Assembly (NCBI GenBank): GCA_029255685.2
Contig: CM055318.2
Coordinates: forward strand, 31,794,001 to 31,858,000
Direction of reading: 5' to 3'
Length of the DNA stretch: 64,000 nucleotides
Source of the DNA: Silene conica
Taxonomy: Eukaryota; Streptophyta; Magnoliopsida; Caryophyllales; Caryophyllaceae
Below the pieces are notes generated by a model, which was given only the letters and a program-made list of their open reading frames with translations, ran no database searches and was not told the origin of the DNA. Numbering within the stretch: position 1 is the first letter of the stretch; each line of letters begins with the position of its first letter. Shown one piece after another: positions 12,601 through 24,491 of this stretch. Both the position numbers and the translations under genes were made by a program.

Positions 12601-14080
12601 ATTATATTCAAGTAATCTTTTGGTTTTATTATTCTTCCTTTACAAGTTTTATTTCTCCCATTTCGGTATTGTATTTTCTTCCCTTAGTTTTCTTTATATT
12701 TTCATTATGTTTAATTCATCATTTTATTCTAATTTTTATTTAATTATGAATAGCTAATTTTTCTAGTCTAGGGATTATGGAAGTCATGCAATAATATAAA
12801 TATGTAATTTGATAAATTAAGATAATAGTAATTTTGTTTATATTGTTATCTCACATGTTTGTGCTATTAATCTTTGATTTTAGTATACAAATCCTAGATT
12901 AAACCTTTTAATTCGATCCGGATGTTGAGAGGCAAGGAATCGAATTGACCAAATATGAGTAGTAGGACGACCTAGTCTAAGGGTGATACCGATATCATAG
13001 ATTTGGTATCTTTAATAAACCTATAACAATTAAACAATATCTACTAATTTCCGAGTTTATCTATTTTTACGTATTTATATTTGCATGCGTGGCCCGACTC
13101 CTCTAGACTTCTTTTAATTATTATTGCTTTTATTATTTCTTTCAAACCAACCAACTCAATCGATAAACCTACCGAGATAAAATTATTCTCATAACAACTA
13201 TTGAAAACCACCGAGCTCTCTATGGAATTCGACCCCTATATACTACATTAATTTGTTGTACCATTATGGTATTTTTGCATAGCTGACCGAACTATCATCC
13301 ACAAACTTTAAAGTTAATATAGTTTGTTGCCCATAAGGCTATATATTGATAAAATTAAGTGTAATTTCTCAAAGATAGAGTAGGAAAAAATTCGCAATAA
13401 ATATATAACTAGTTATGAACTAGTGAATTCTTGACAAAGTAAGGAGGTTATAAAATTATGATGTAATAATAAAAGAAAATGGTCTTTATAATAAGATGAT
13501 TATCTAATACGTTGTATATTGATACAAATTGCCTTGTATATTGATACAGATTATAAAATGGTTGTACCAAGGTAAGACGTTCATTATAATGTGATTATGA
13601 AATGATTCAACCAACAAATCTAAATCAAATACATAAAAGCAGTAAGACCAAAAGTTAAATAAATGAAAATATGAGTTGCATAGAAGGTTGTCCAATAAAA
13701 GGGTGACAAAAGGTTGTCCACAAATCAAACTTACATTCATTAAGTAAAATTTTTTATTCTCAATGTGAGATAACATAACATATGTTCAATTCCGAATCCG
13801 TTGTGATCGAGGAAATTTTATTATGACACTTAGATAACCATCTTATATTGATAAGATCCTTACCTAATTCTAACCAACCTAGTTGATGAGGTTATTCATA
13901 TTGATAGAGTCATAGTTGTTCACTGAACCAAATAATTGGAACAGGATTTTCCTTTAATTTCTGCAGCAGGTACACTTACAGTTGATTTCATCTGTCCTAT
14001 CCAACCTTTCCAGTTACTATCTATCGGTATTCAAAATACCGGTAAGTGTGGCAAATAAGATTAATTTTTTCCTGTCTCAT
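9691..14080. other. Degraded retroelement-like DNA, no intact gene
   Basis: Starts with 'tgtaataccccgtatttt' (from 9689), a form common at plant LTR starts, but no partner LTR was found. From 11.2 to 12.4 kb there are repeated 'agtgggag' words like those in the untranslated part of the copia-type element at 28208-36558. Around 13.2 kb 'ctctatggaattcgacccc' resembles the 3' part of long gypsy LTRs such as that at 14081-15630. No coding domain was recognised; I read this as old, overlapping LTR element remains. Confidence 0.4.
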
Positions 14081-15630
14081 TGATGCATGCATTTTATATG
14101 AACCTTTTAGACCATATCAGCACGCATTTTCATGCTTATTTTGTAGTGTTTTGCTACAAATGCCCCCCGAATAGTCTACTTTGGTTTGTCTTGTGCTATT
14201 TGCAGATATGAGCTAGAGAAGATCATAATCAAGCCTAAAACATGTCCCTATGCATGAATTTAGGAGAAGAGTTGAGTCGGAGCTTTTTACTACCATCTTG
14301 AGATGCGCGTAGAAGCAATGGAAGTCTATCGAGCGAAGGAAGAGCTTCACTTTGCTAGTGCCTACTTTGGGGAGCCATATCTCGAATTCTACAACAGATA
14401 ATCAGGGCATTTCGATTGGAGATGAAATCTTATCCTCTTAGATTTCCGACGCCGCAAAAATAGCTTGATTCGCACGCGTAACGAAGAAATGGCAGCCGTT
14501 TGAAATTCAGTGCGCGAAGCGGGAATTACGCGCTGAGAAGTACTCGATCGAGTACTCTATCTGTTCGATCGAGAGCTTATTTGCTCGATCGAGACCTTTA
14601 TTTGCTCGATCAAATCATTTCAAGATGGGAAGACCTCGATTGAGTCCTTGCTTTACTCGATCAAGGGGATTTTGGAGATTTTTACTCGATCGAGTGAAAT
14701 TGGAACTGGATCGAGCACTTCACTTATGGGCTTCGGATTCCGCAATTCTGTTTTAGGTTAAGATCAGTGTTGTAATTTAATTCTCTATATATGAGACTAG
14801 GTTAAAGCACTAAACATGAACCTTTACATCACACCTCTTTTTCACGCTTCACTCTGTCACTATAGACAGGAGACGGAGGAAACTCCGTTCTCCGTTCCTT
14901 TGTAATTTCCGGATCTGAACTCTTTCTTTTATTTCCAATCGGTAATCTTTAATCTTGTATTTATTTTATACTTTGTTAATTAATTCATGATTTCCATTAT
15001 CTCTTCTTTTATGATGTTTAACCCCATTTCCGTCCTCTACTCTTGTTGTTGATTGTTTAAGCATGATTAGCTAGGTTTCGTACTAGGGTTTAGGGGAACC
15101 CTGACTTAGGTTAGTTGTTGTAGTGAATTTTTTAGATTGAGATTGCATGTAATCATTGCATTTAATAACTTTTGATTGTTTGAGTCAACACATTCAATTA
15201 ATTGTGTGGATTCCCTTGACCTTAGCTAGATCGAAAGATTGGAAAAGGTAGATCGGCAATGAACTTTGGGATGAACTAGTTAGAGCGAAAGTTTATTAGT
15301 TGTTATCTTAGGGCGAATAGCGGACCGAAAGGACCTTTTCACTACCCCTGTCCCAATTTAATACATTCTTAATATCTTCCTCCACCTTAGGCCGTGGTGA
15401 ACCGATGATCCAAGTTTATCTTTTCTTTAGTTATTCTTTTCTATTTCATTAGCATTTTTTTCACTTTTAGATTTTAGCACACAATACAACAAAAACCCCC
15501 CTTGTGAATGACCGATAAGCGGACCTTAGAACAGATACCTTGCCTCCCTGTGGAATCGACCCGACTTTCCTATCTATATTAGTTTAGGCCAGTTGGTTTA
15601 TCTTTGATAGGTATACGACTACCCCTGTCA
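14081..15630. mobile_element. Solo LTR of a gypsy-type retrotransposon (copy 1)
   Basis: Begins TGATGCATGCATTTTATAT and ends ACCCCTGTCA, i.e. TG...CA, 1550 bp. It is homologous end to end to the solo LTR at 47429-48977. Flanking pentamers ctcat (14076-14080) and cacat (15631-15635) differ at one base and may be a decayed target duplication. A cluster of CTCGATCGAG palindromes lies at 14545-14720. No internal retroelement domain adjoins it; it abuts a LINE remnant on the right. Confidence 0.75.
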
Positions 15631-17316
15631 CACATTTTTGGTGGGTCGGATGTCGTTCAGCGCGAGGTTTACATTGGTGTAGTCGGAACTTTCTAAGCTT
15701 GCCTAAGAGTAAAGGGGGATTGGGTATCCGGAATATTGAGTGTCTCAAACAGGCCCTGCGGGCAAAAAAAATGCGTGGAAAATCATGGATAAAAAAGAAT
15801 CTTTCTTTAGTGAGGTTTTAAGAGACATAATCTTTAAAGATAAGGGCCATGAGACGGGACTAATTTTAGCAAAGAGAGGTCACTAGTCTTGGGGTGTTAA
15901 GAGTTTGGTCTGTGGGCTGGAATTCATAAAGGAAAATACGGGATGGAAGTCGGGGAGTCAATCTTCTCTAAGTGTTTGGTCTACCAAGTGGGTGGATGGA
16001 GATTTTCCCGTCCCACGAAATGAGGTTTTATCCATGGATTATGCGCATTTGTATGATCTCCGAGTAGGTGAGCTTATTCGTGACCAATCTACGTAGGATG
16101 AGGGGAGGCTTAGGGAGTTATTTAAGGAGGAAACGGTCGGTAAGATCTTGGCATTACCCATTTGTTTCATACAGAAGGATGATGTGATGTTTCGGACGAA
16201 GAGTAGTATGGGGAGCTATACGGTTAAAAGTGGTTATTGAAAAGTTTTCGACACTTTCTTTCAGAGCAGGAAATCAAGCAAGGATGTGAGCCGGATGACT
16301 AGCTTGCGGGGGGATTTTTTGAGGAAAAGGTTGTGGAAATTCCCGGGCCCTAAGAAATGGACGATTCTGGTCTGGAAGATCGTTACGGGATCACTGTCAG
16401 TTGGTGAGGAATTCCGAAAAAGGGGGCTTAATTATGCAACGTGTTGTTTGCTCAAGAGGGATTCAACTGATGTTGAAACTCTTCAACATTTATTTATGGA
16501 TTGTCCGGTGTCATCAAGGATCTGGCGAGGATCGACTCTGGGGCTGAATTGTGAGGGGGCGAGGGAGATTGGTATTGAGGACTGGGTGATCAATTGGTTG
16601 GTGTTCTTTGGAAAGGAGGGGGACCAGGAAAGGGGGTGCATTTTATTTCTTGCTATCCTCTGGAATATTTGGGCTCTTAGAAATAATGTTGTTTTCCGAG
16701 GGGTCGGGTTTATTGCTTGTGTATTCTTTGCACAGGCGCAGGAGGGATATGAGTTTGGGTGGCGTGCTATGTGTGAAAAGGGGAGAGAGGGTGAGATCAA
16801 TGATCGTAGGAGGGTGAGAGTCGTGGTCACTTGGAGGAGAATCGTAAGATTGTTACACAATCGGTTCCGGTCTTTATTGGAGATAACCATCAGGGGGACT
16901 TGTTCCGCATCGAGGTGGATTCTGGTTGGAGGGGAAAGGGGAAAGCGGCTGCGGGGTGGGTGGTTTATGGACCACGTGGATTTGTGGTGGCACAGGTTAG
17001 GGACTGTATAGCGGTTGAGTCAGCCCTACAGGCTGAAGCTCGTGGGATTAAGTTGGTGCTGCAATGGGCTATAAGGCATCATATTGTTCATTTAAGTATC
17101 TTATCGGATGGCCAACATATTATGATGTGCATTCCGGGCATGGAAGAGGGAGATCATCAGGTTAAAGGTATTCTCGCTGACATTACAATATTAGCTGGAT
17201 CTTTTCATTGTTTATGTTTTAGCTATAATCCTAGGAACCTTAATAAGAGCGCGCATAATGCGGCTCAAGCAGCGCTTAATACGTAATCGCCATTCTTTAT
17301 AGTTGCCAAAAAAAAT
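15631..17316 (+). pseudogene. 3' part of a LINE (L1-type) retrotransposon
   Basis: Translations in broken frames give the C-terminal part of a plant L1 reverse transcriptase ORF: SKGGLGIRNIECLKQA, a segment ending near 16096 with KWVDGDFPV, the zinc-binding zf-RVT region (16286-16560) and an RNase H domain (16831-17286) with VDSGW and QAEARGIKLVLQWA. Several stops and frame changes, plus loss of the whole endonuclease and polymerase core, make it nonfunctional. A short A-run at about 17307-17314 fits the 3' tail of a LINE. Whether its 5' end was lost by truncation or by the adjoining LTR insertion is unclear. Confidence 0.8.
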
Positions 17317-18120
17317 ACTATGCATGGCGAAGCTCAGCACGGGCCCAAGGGGCTGTAGCCCGGGTTGTATTTTTGGGATATATACAATAGCAGTAGTAGT
17401 TTTTATATTGAAGAAAAATTAGCATAGTTGTCAATAGTGTAGTTATCCCTCAACTCAAGGTCTGAGGTTTAAGCCCCATGACATGCCATTTTTGCGAATT
17501 TTTTTTTACTTTCTTTTATTGTAGCTTCATTTTTGCCTATGTAAACCATAATAAGGTGATTTCATACCACAATAAAACCGTTCTTGCTTATTTCAAAAAT
17601 ACTAGTTGAGCACAAGTATTAATTCATGGATTATACTACGAGTTGTACCAGTTGTATAACGTAGAAATTGAACTTTGAATAAAGTATATGGGTTTTATTT
17701 TAAATAATACGTACTTTATTAAAAAATATTTATTCTCATTCAATTACACATCAAAAATATGGACTTTGAATAACCTCGGAATATATATACATAAGCTCGT
17801 ATACTTATATCATGGTTATAAAATACTTATATACAATTGAATATTTCCTATTTGTGCACAAGTTTATTCTTGGTCTAACTTTAAGCACAATTTGGTACAC
17901 CATTTTAGAAATTAAAATAAGATTTATAAAAGACTTTGAATAAGTACCAACTTTGTAAGAGAGTATAAGTTTAAGGTCTTTAGCATTTATGTATATTTTG
18001 ATACTAAAAAGAATTTAGTTTCCAGATTTTGTGCAGCATAATTACATAAACAATAACTATGATTTGGTCCCTAAGAAACAAGAATTAATGTATCTTGATG
18101 GAAGTTGAAACAATATGAAA
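17317..18120. other. Upstream region of the F-box gene, no gene seen
   Basis: AT-rich DNA. A short stretch at about 17430-17480 (gtagttatccctcaactcaagg...ggtttaagccccatga) looks tRNA-derived, like a SINE head, but is too degenerate to call. Nothing else recognised; the promoter of the F-box gene presumably lies here. Confidence 0.45.
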
Positions 18121-18304
18121 TGCGATAACAATGATTTCCTACAATTTAGTCTCTAAAATGTATCTAAAATGTACACGCGCTTTGAAACTCTCCTACTTCT
18201 TAGCTTCAATTCTAACACCAACATTTGTTTTAAATAAAAATTTGAATCACAGCTACAGTAAGCTCTTTACTTGTACTAACTATAACACCCTCCCAATAAG
18301 GAAA

Positions 18305-19504
18305 ATGGTATGCAAAATGGAGGAAAAAACTCCACTCCCTTACCTTCCTCAAGAATTACTCATACACATTCTTTATAAACTTCCCATCAAATCCCTTGTT
18401 CGTTTTCGCACTCTTTCCAAGTATTGGTACTCATTTCTCTCTTATAATTCTTGTTTTACCATTCACTACACTTCCATTAATCCTTCTTCGTATGTCTACT
18501 TACTCAACTACCCAACTCGTGCACCCGAATTCTCATCCAATTTCGCCCTAATTCCAGATTCTAAACTTAATCAGAGTAGTACAAAAATAACACCTCCATT
18601 TTTGTACAACAATGACAATGACGACGTATCTAATATGAAAGTGGTGGGGTCTATAAATGGCATTGTTTGCCTCGCCTTTCGCAGTTCACGCTTCATCTTG
18701 TGGAACCCGACCACACGAGACTTGTTCCATGTACCATCGCCAAAGCTTTCTGATGATTTTATCAACAAGTGTTTTTTGGGGTTTGGCAGTTTTAATGACA
18801 TGGATAGTTTAGATATTTCATTTTGGATAGTTAGAGTAGTTTGGAAAGACTGTAAGCATCAATGGAGGAATGGCGATCCTTATTGTTGTACCCCAGAAAT
18901 GGAGGCAGAGTTGTACCATTCAAGTACCAATAAGTGGATTGAAATTGGTAGCGTTCCGAAAAGCTTTTTATTATGTACGGGTGAAGATAGTACGTTTGTC
19001 CGAGGGACCCTTTTTTGGTGCACCTACACTTGGTGTGCATCCATTATTTCATTTGCTCCTAATTCACATAAGTTTAATGAGTTTGACGGACCTGGTTTAA
19101 TGGCCGAGGACTTAGAATTGGGTTTGGGTTGGCATTTAGGAGAGGTTTCGGGGACACTAAGCGCGTTTAGGGAAACCAGAGATGGGGGCGTAGATGTGTG
19201 GAAGATGGTAGGTTCCGCTGATGGCGCCAGTCTTGTAAGGTGGGTCAAGCACATGAGCGTCGTACTATCGAATGGGCCGGGCAAGGTGGTGAAATGCTGG
19301 AAAAATGGTGAGTTTGTGGTGGCTACTGTAGTTAATTATCCTAATGGATTAGTTACTAAATTGAGTTTATATGATCCATGGACCAAAAATAGTAGGTTAC
19401 TTTTGGAATTTCCGACTGAAAATAAATATGTTTTCCCTCAAATATTTATTTGTATAGAAACCCTAATTTTACCTAGTGCTCAACTAAATTCGGCTCTAAA
19501 TTAG
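18305..19504 (+). CDS. F-box protein with F-box associated interaction region
   Basis: Predicted substrate-recognition subunit of an SCF ubiquitin ligase. The N-terminal F-box reads LPYLPQELLIHILYKLPIKS followed by LVRFRTLSKYWYSFL, the surface that binds Skp1/ASK. It is followed by the FBA-type signature: GSINGIVCLAF, LWNPTTRDLFHVPSP and GFGSFNDMD, as in plant F-box proteins with kelch/FBA-like folds. One uninterrupted exon of 399 residues from Met at 18305, or 395 from Met at 18317; an in-frame ATG at 18131 adds 58 residues unlike the family, so I prefer the later starts. The substrate is unknown. This is a large, fast-evolving plant family and orthology cannot be assigned. It sits alone between a LINE remnant and the nested transposon complex. 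Confidence 0.88.
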   Translation: MVCKMEEKTPLPYLPQELLIHILYKLPIKSLVRFRTLSKYWYSFLSYNSCFTIHYTSINPSSYVYLLNYPTRAPEFSSNFALIPDSKLNQSSTKITPPFLYNNDNDDVSNMKVVGSINGIVCLAFRSSRFILWNPTTRDLFHVPSPKLSDDFINKCFLGFGSFNDMDSLDISFWIVRVVWKDCKHQWRNGDPYCCTPEMEAELYHSSTNKWIEIGSVPKSFLLCTGEDSTFVRGTLFWCTYTWCASIISFAPNSHKFNEFDGPGLMAEDLELGLGWHLGEVSGTLSAFRETRDGGVDVWKMVGSADGASLVRWVKHMSVVLSNGPGKVVKCWKNGEFVVATVVNYPNGLVTKLSLYDPWTKNSRLLLEFPTENKYVFPQIFICIETLILPSAQLNSALN

Positions 19505-19784
19505 CTCATATGAATGTAAAAGTTTTATGATTGACTACATATGTGCGGTGTGCCTTAAACCTCCAATAAAAATAAGAATATGTTGGACTTAACCCATGAA
19601 ATTTTCTTCAAATTCAGTAACATCCAAATATAAAAAAATCAAAGAACTCACACAATCACTTGATAAACAATCCCCTTGGTGAAGAGTATAAGACCCACAT
19701 TAGCTTTGTTTGGCAATTTAGTAATTTATTTCTTTCATTACTCTGACACACTCCAAAATATTGGGGAGGATAACTTAGTAATTT
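19505..19784. other. F-box gene 3' flank
   Basis: Non-coding AT-rich sequence. 'tagtaatttatttctttcattac' occurs twice (about 19720 and 19778), the second being the start of the direct repeat that borders the nested complex. Confidence 0.5.
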
Positions 19785-19912
19785 ATTTCTTTCATTACTT
19801 ATTCGTCATGCTAATTATTTTATATATATAGTTGGGTTAGGTGTAATGCAAGGATTATCATTACTGAAATTATCATTTTTTATTGACTTAATTCTCTACT
19901 TACTATTTCAAG
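19785..19912. repeat. Left copy of long direct repeat bordering the transposon complex
   Basis: About 128 bp, homologous to 51061-51173. Both copies run from 'atttctttcattacttattcg' through 'ggttaggtgtaatgcaagg' to 'tactatttcaag'. The left copy is followed at once by CAGGGCCGG, a hAT-type terminus. It is far longer than the 8-bp target duplication of hAT elements. Confidence 0.8.
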
Positions 19913-19924
19913 CAGGGCCGGTTC

Positions 19925-20579
19925 CACTGACGGATCTGGGGGAGGGAAAGGGCGGTCACCTACCCTCCCCGAGTTTCAGAAAATAATAATATATAAGTTT
20001 CAATAAATATCAAATTATCTATGTAGCCAAAATGGTAGAGTATTGTCCTTTTACAAGGGAGACCTAGGTTTAAATCTCGTTGATGACATTTTTATTCAGA
20101 AAAGTAAGGATCGATCCTTGAACTTTAGGCTACTAAAGTAACCAGTTAACCACTACACCGTTATTTTGATTGTCCATTTCACTATTAAAATTTATCATAT
20201 CATTATTAAATATACTTGTCAAATTATAAAATAATTTGCGTTCTTTTATAAAATTCGTTACAAAAATAAGACGATATTAGTGGAAATCAAGTTGCTTATA
20301 ACTTGAAGAAACTGAAACCGTATATTGTTGGAGATAGAATATAAACGGAAGAAGCACCCACTAAAATTGAAACATTTGTATCAATAGATACTCTTTATTC
20401 TGTAAGGAAAAAAACATCCATTGAGATTTTTTTTTTCGTTTCATTTTTATTATATTATACCATAATATTCTAGAAAAAAATTCAAACCATAAAATTGCGT
20501 TATAATTTAAAGAAAAATTTGTTGAGAAAAAAGTTGTGACCACCGCCCCACCCTATGTCAAAATCCTGCCTCCGCCCTT
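19925..20579. mobile_element. Nonautonomous 655-bp insert A in the hAT end
   Basis: Flanked by the 9-bp direct repeat ggccggttc (19916-19924 and 20580-20588), read as target duplication. The ends (cactgacggatctggg and, inverted, aagggcggaggcagg) are only weakly inverted. Inside is a tRNA-like stretch at 20023-20085. No protein is encoded. A second, later split copy is present at 21505-21966 plus 45132-45249. Confidence 0.7.
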
Positions 20580-21504
20580 GGCCGGTTCTAAACATTTCGA
20601 GACCCTAGGCAAAATAGTAAAACGGGGCCCTTATTACAAAAAATATGTCAATTATTCCGCGTGTCATTATTAATACATGAACAATTTTTTTGGGGGTTGC
20701 TCAATCATGAACGAGTTTTACTTAGTTATAGACATAATTGACCATTATACCCCTATTTTTTCATAATATTTACAATTTTATTTCAACTTCTCTCTCTAAG
20801 TATCAACCCCAAATAAAAATCTTTGTTCAAAATTAACATCATGAACAACTCAAATACCAAATCCAAAACGAGTAATTGAGAATTGGCCAACATAATGAAC
20901 AGAGTTATCATCTTACTGCCTCTGCTCGATCTTCGCCATAGCTTTTGCCCAAACTCAGCCTCTGCTCTTCGCCGTCGCTTTTGCCATTCCGCGTCTGCTG
21001 ATGAAAATCAAATCACAATTTAAGTAGTTGGAACAGTAACTCCGTCATTAATCATTGAACATCCTACAAATCTAATATATATTATTGTGACAGAATTTAA
21101 TCTAAATAACAATCGAAAAAAGAAGAATAAGGAAGAAAATGAACAAAATAGAAAACTACTTAAACAAATTCTAATTTAATTAGTCTAAATCAATTTTTTT
21201 TTAATTTCATATAATATAATTGATAAAGGTAGAGATTAGAAAAATTACTTCATCAATATGAGAATTAGCATCCATAGTTGTGTGATTTTGACGGATTGGA
21301 GAAATTGGATTTGAAAATTTTGATTAATTTTGTGAGGAATAGAATTAGAGAGAGTTTTTTTTAAGGTAAAGGGTATAGAATGGAAAAATAATAAAAAAAA
21401 AAGTCCATGAATGAGTAAAACTCGTACATGAATGAGCAATTATGATTTTTTTGCCAACGAGCATTTTGAGATGCAAAAGCATTAATAATAAAATCGACAT
21501 TAAT
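19997..21504. repeat. First unit of a 1.5-kb tandem duplication
   Basis: The unit consists of most of insert A plus the adjoining hAT end (20589-21504). It is repeated starting at 21505; the second unit is split by 23 kb of later insertions and resumes at 45132-46167. The junction at 21505 joins 'cattaat' to 'gtttcaataaat', with gttt shared by both parental breakpoints. Confidence 0.8.
20023..20085 (+). repeat. tRNA-like (SINE head-like) segment, copy A
   Basis: 'tggtagagtattg' resembles box A and 'ggtttaaatctcg' resembles box B of RNA polymerase III genes, spaced as in a tRNA, with a loop 'cttttac' where an anticodon loop would be. The cloverleaf is too imperfect to be a working tRNA. The same segment recurs at 21531-21593. 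Confidence 0.4.
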
Positions 21505-21966
21505 GTTTCAATAAATATCAAATTATCTATGTAGCCAAAGTCGTAGAGTATTGTCCTTTTACAAGGGAGACCTAGGTTTAAATCTCGTTGATGACATTTT
21601 TATTCAGAAAAGTAAGGATCGATCCTTGACCTTTAGGGTACTAAACTAACCAGTTAACCACTACACCGTTATTTTGATTGTTCATTTGATTATTAAAATT
21701 TATCATATCATTATAAAATATACTTGTCAAATTATAAAATAATTTGCGTTCTTTTATAAAATCGTTACAAAAATAAGACAATATTAGTGGAAATCAAGTT
21801 GCTTATAACTTGAAGAAACTGAAACCGTCTATTGTTGGTGATAGAATATAAACGGAAGAGGCACCCACTAAAATTGAAACATTTGTATCAATGGATACTC
21901 ATTATTCTGTAAGGAAAAAAACATCCATTGAGATTTTTTTTTTCGTTTCATTTTTAATATATTATA
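21505..21966. repeat. Second unit of the tandem duplication, left part
   Basis: Near-identical to 19997-20456. It stops at TA 21965-21966, where the mariner-like element is inserted. The remainder of the unit is at 45132-46167. Confidence 0.8.
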
Positions 21967-23359
21967 CTCCCTCTTATTCACAATAAGTGTTTCATTGTGA
22001 GGTTTGCACAAATATTAAGGAAAAGAGTTGTTTATTGTAAAGTAATGGGTGGGGTATGAAGATTGGAGAGAGAGTGTTGTTAATTAGATTATTAACAATT
22101 GTGTTAGGATAGTAATTACTCTCTCTCTTTTTACCCACCAAAAGTATTTCCCTCCCTTTTTTGAACTCTGTTAGAAATGTAAACAATCAACCAAAAAACT
22201 GCTGCCTTTCTAATTATGTACACTTAAATTACATACACTTAAATTATTTTACAAATTTCTTGCTAAATAAATTACATAAACTTTAATTATTACATGAACT
22301 AAAAATAATTACATTAGATTGAAATAAAATTACATTGTCGGTGGACTTCAGATTATCTTCGATAGCAGATGAAGATCAAACACTTCAGATGGACTTAAGA
22401 TTAAACCCGTCATAAACAAATTGGCAACAGAATATAAAAACAGAATATATGGACTTCAGATTAAACTCTTTGTAAACAAATTGGCCCATTTGAGTTGTAC
22501 TAATAGCAAATTTAACCCAAAACCCAAGTCTGAATGTCAGATTCCTTCACCAAGAGTGAAAATTAACACCAAAAATTGAATTTTGGAGCCAAAAAATCAA
22601 ACTTGTTTAAAGTTTGCGCCAAAACATGAGTATGACAAAGAGTGCAAAGTTCTAGAGTAGGCTATAAATAGAATGCTCATTCATTTGCTTAAGTCCAAAA
22701 AGCCACTTTCTCTCAAACAACTTTGAAAACAAAAGACAATCAGAATCATTCAATGAAGAATCTCACTAATTTAGAACGATCCAAAATAAATGAAGAAATA
22801 TTGCTAAACAGTAAAAATGGTAAACCAAGGTATGGTATTGTCAATGAATTGGCAGCAAAATACTCAGTGGACAGAAAAACAATCACGAGGCTATGGGCAG
22901 CAGCAGAAAAATGTAGACAAGCTGAAATACCTGTCAACCTCAGCAACAAGAAGAGAGGCAGTAAGAAACATGGGAAGGCAGTGTTAGATGAAGAGAAGCT
23001 CAAATCCATCGACTTACTCGAAAGAACAACACAACACTCACTTGCTACAAACCTTGGGGTCAGCAAGTCAACTATTTGTAGATGGGTAATGTCAAAACAA
23101 ATCAGGTCACACTCCAATGCAATCAAACCAGGTTTGACCGAGAAAAACAAACTTGTTAGATTAATTTTCAGTCTACAATATTTAAAGTATCATGAACTTA
23201 CTAAACATATTGTTTTCAAAGATCAACGCAATATCATTCATATGGATGAAAAATGGTTTTCAAGAACTAAACCTACAACAAAGTTCTACTTAGGAAAAGG
23301 TGAAACAGATCCACATAGATGTGTCCAATCTAAAAATTTCATAGAGAAGGTCATGTTTA

Positions 23360-24491
23360 GAGATGGCAATGGATCCCGGATCCTACCCAGATCCACCAGA
23401 CCCTATACCCAAGGGTAGGATATGGATCCCATTATTGTAGATCCTTAGGATCTGGATCAGATCCATACCCATTTATGGGTACGAGGGTCGGATCTGGATC
23501 CCACCACTAAGATTCAGATCCTACCCTTGGACCCTCTTTTAATTTCTATAAGGGTAATTTTTGGATAGATTCGACCCTTCAAAGGTAGACCATGGAAACA
23601 AGGATTGAAGTATTAGTGTTTATTTTGTTTGACCAATTTGTTTTATTATGAATTGTTGGAATTAGGGCTGAGCAAAACCGGTATACCGCACCGGTTCTAC
23701 AATCCGGAGCGGTACCCGGTTTTTAAAAAATTGGATTTCAAGGAACCGATACCGAACCGGTTTAAACCGGTGTACCGGTTTTTTCAAAAGTTGGAAACCG
23801 GATCCGGAAATCCGGATTACCGCACCGGTTTTGAAACCGATTTCACTAAATTTTCCTCTTTTAGACGTTTAGAGTTTAGTTATTAGTTCGGCTTTTTTTG
23901 TTTTTTTTTTTATAAAAATTATAAACCGGTTTGAAATCCGGGTCCCGGTTTTCAATTATTCAAAACCATATCCGCTCCGGTTTAGCATAATATAATCCGG
24001 TTCGGATACCGCATCCGGAAAAAAAACCGAATTTTCGGTTTTCTTTTTACGGTTTTCGGTTTTATGAATCGGATCCGATTTTTTTGCTCAGCCCTAGTTG
24101 GAATTATAATTATTTTGTGGTTTGTAAACCTTATTCGTAAGTTGCTATAAGAATTTTAACACTTTGTACACTCGTTTTGTTTCTTTTAGACTATGATTTT
24201 TCAACCAGTGAAGATAATAGAGGGTAATTTGACTATAACATCGTCTCTAATTGACAAGTAAAAGTGAAATAATGTATAATAGTGACTAGGTGTGGTTTCA
24301 TTTGAATGTATCGTTTGAGATTGACGGATCTGGATTTTATCTAGATCCTACCCAGATCCTTAGGTTGCGGATATGGATCTACAAATTTCGGACCCTAAGA
24401 ATAAGGGTAGGATCTGGATATACCATTTTAAAATGGATCTGGATCTGGATCCTATAGGATCCTGTCCAGATCCTACCCATTGCCATCTCTA
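23360..24491. mobile_element. 1.13-kb TIR element nested in the mariner transposase
   Basis: Ends GAGATGGCAATGG and, inverted, (T)AGAGATGGCAATGGG. Flanked by gtcatgttta at 23350-23359 and 24492-24501, a 9-10 bp target duplication as in Mutator-like elements. Subterminal regions are packed with 'ggatcc', 'ggatctgg' and 'gatcctaccc' words. No transposase. Confidence 0.8.
23664..24096. mobile_element. 433-bp MITE nested in the 1.13-kb element
   Basis: Starts AGGGCTGAGC and ends GCTCAGCCCTA. Flanked by the 9-bp duplication gttggaatt (23655-23663 and 24097-24105). The body is filled with 'aaccggt' and 'ccggtttt' words that can pair across the element. This is the fifth nesting level here. Confidence 0.8.

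Noticed and set aside
18131..18304. N-terminal extension of the F-box protein from the first ATG
   Set aside because: The 58 extra residues are unlike F-box proteins, which normally begin just before the F-box.
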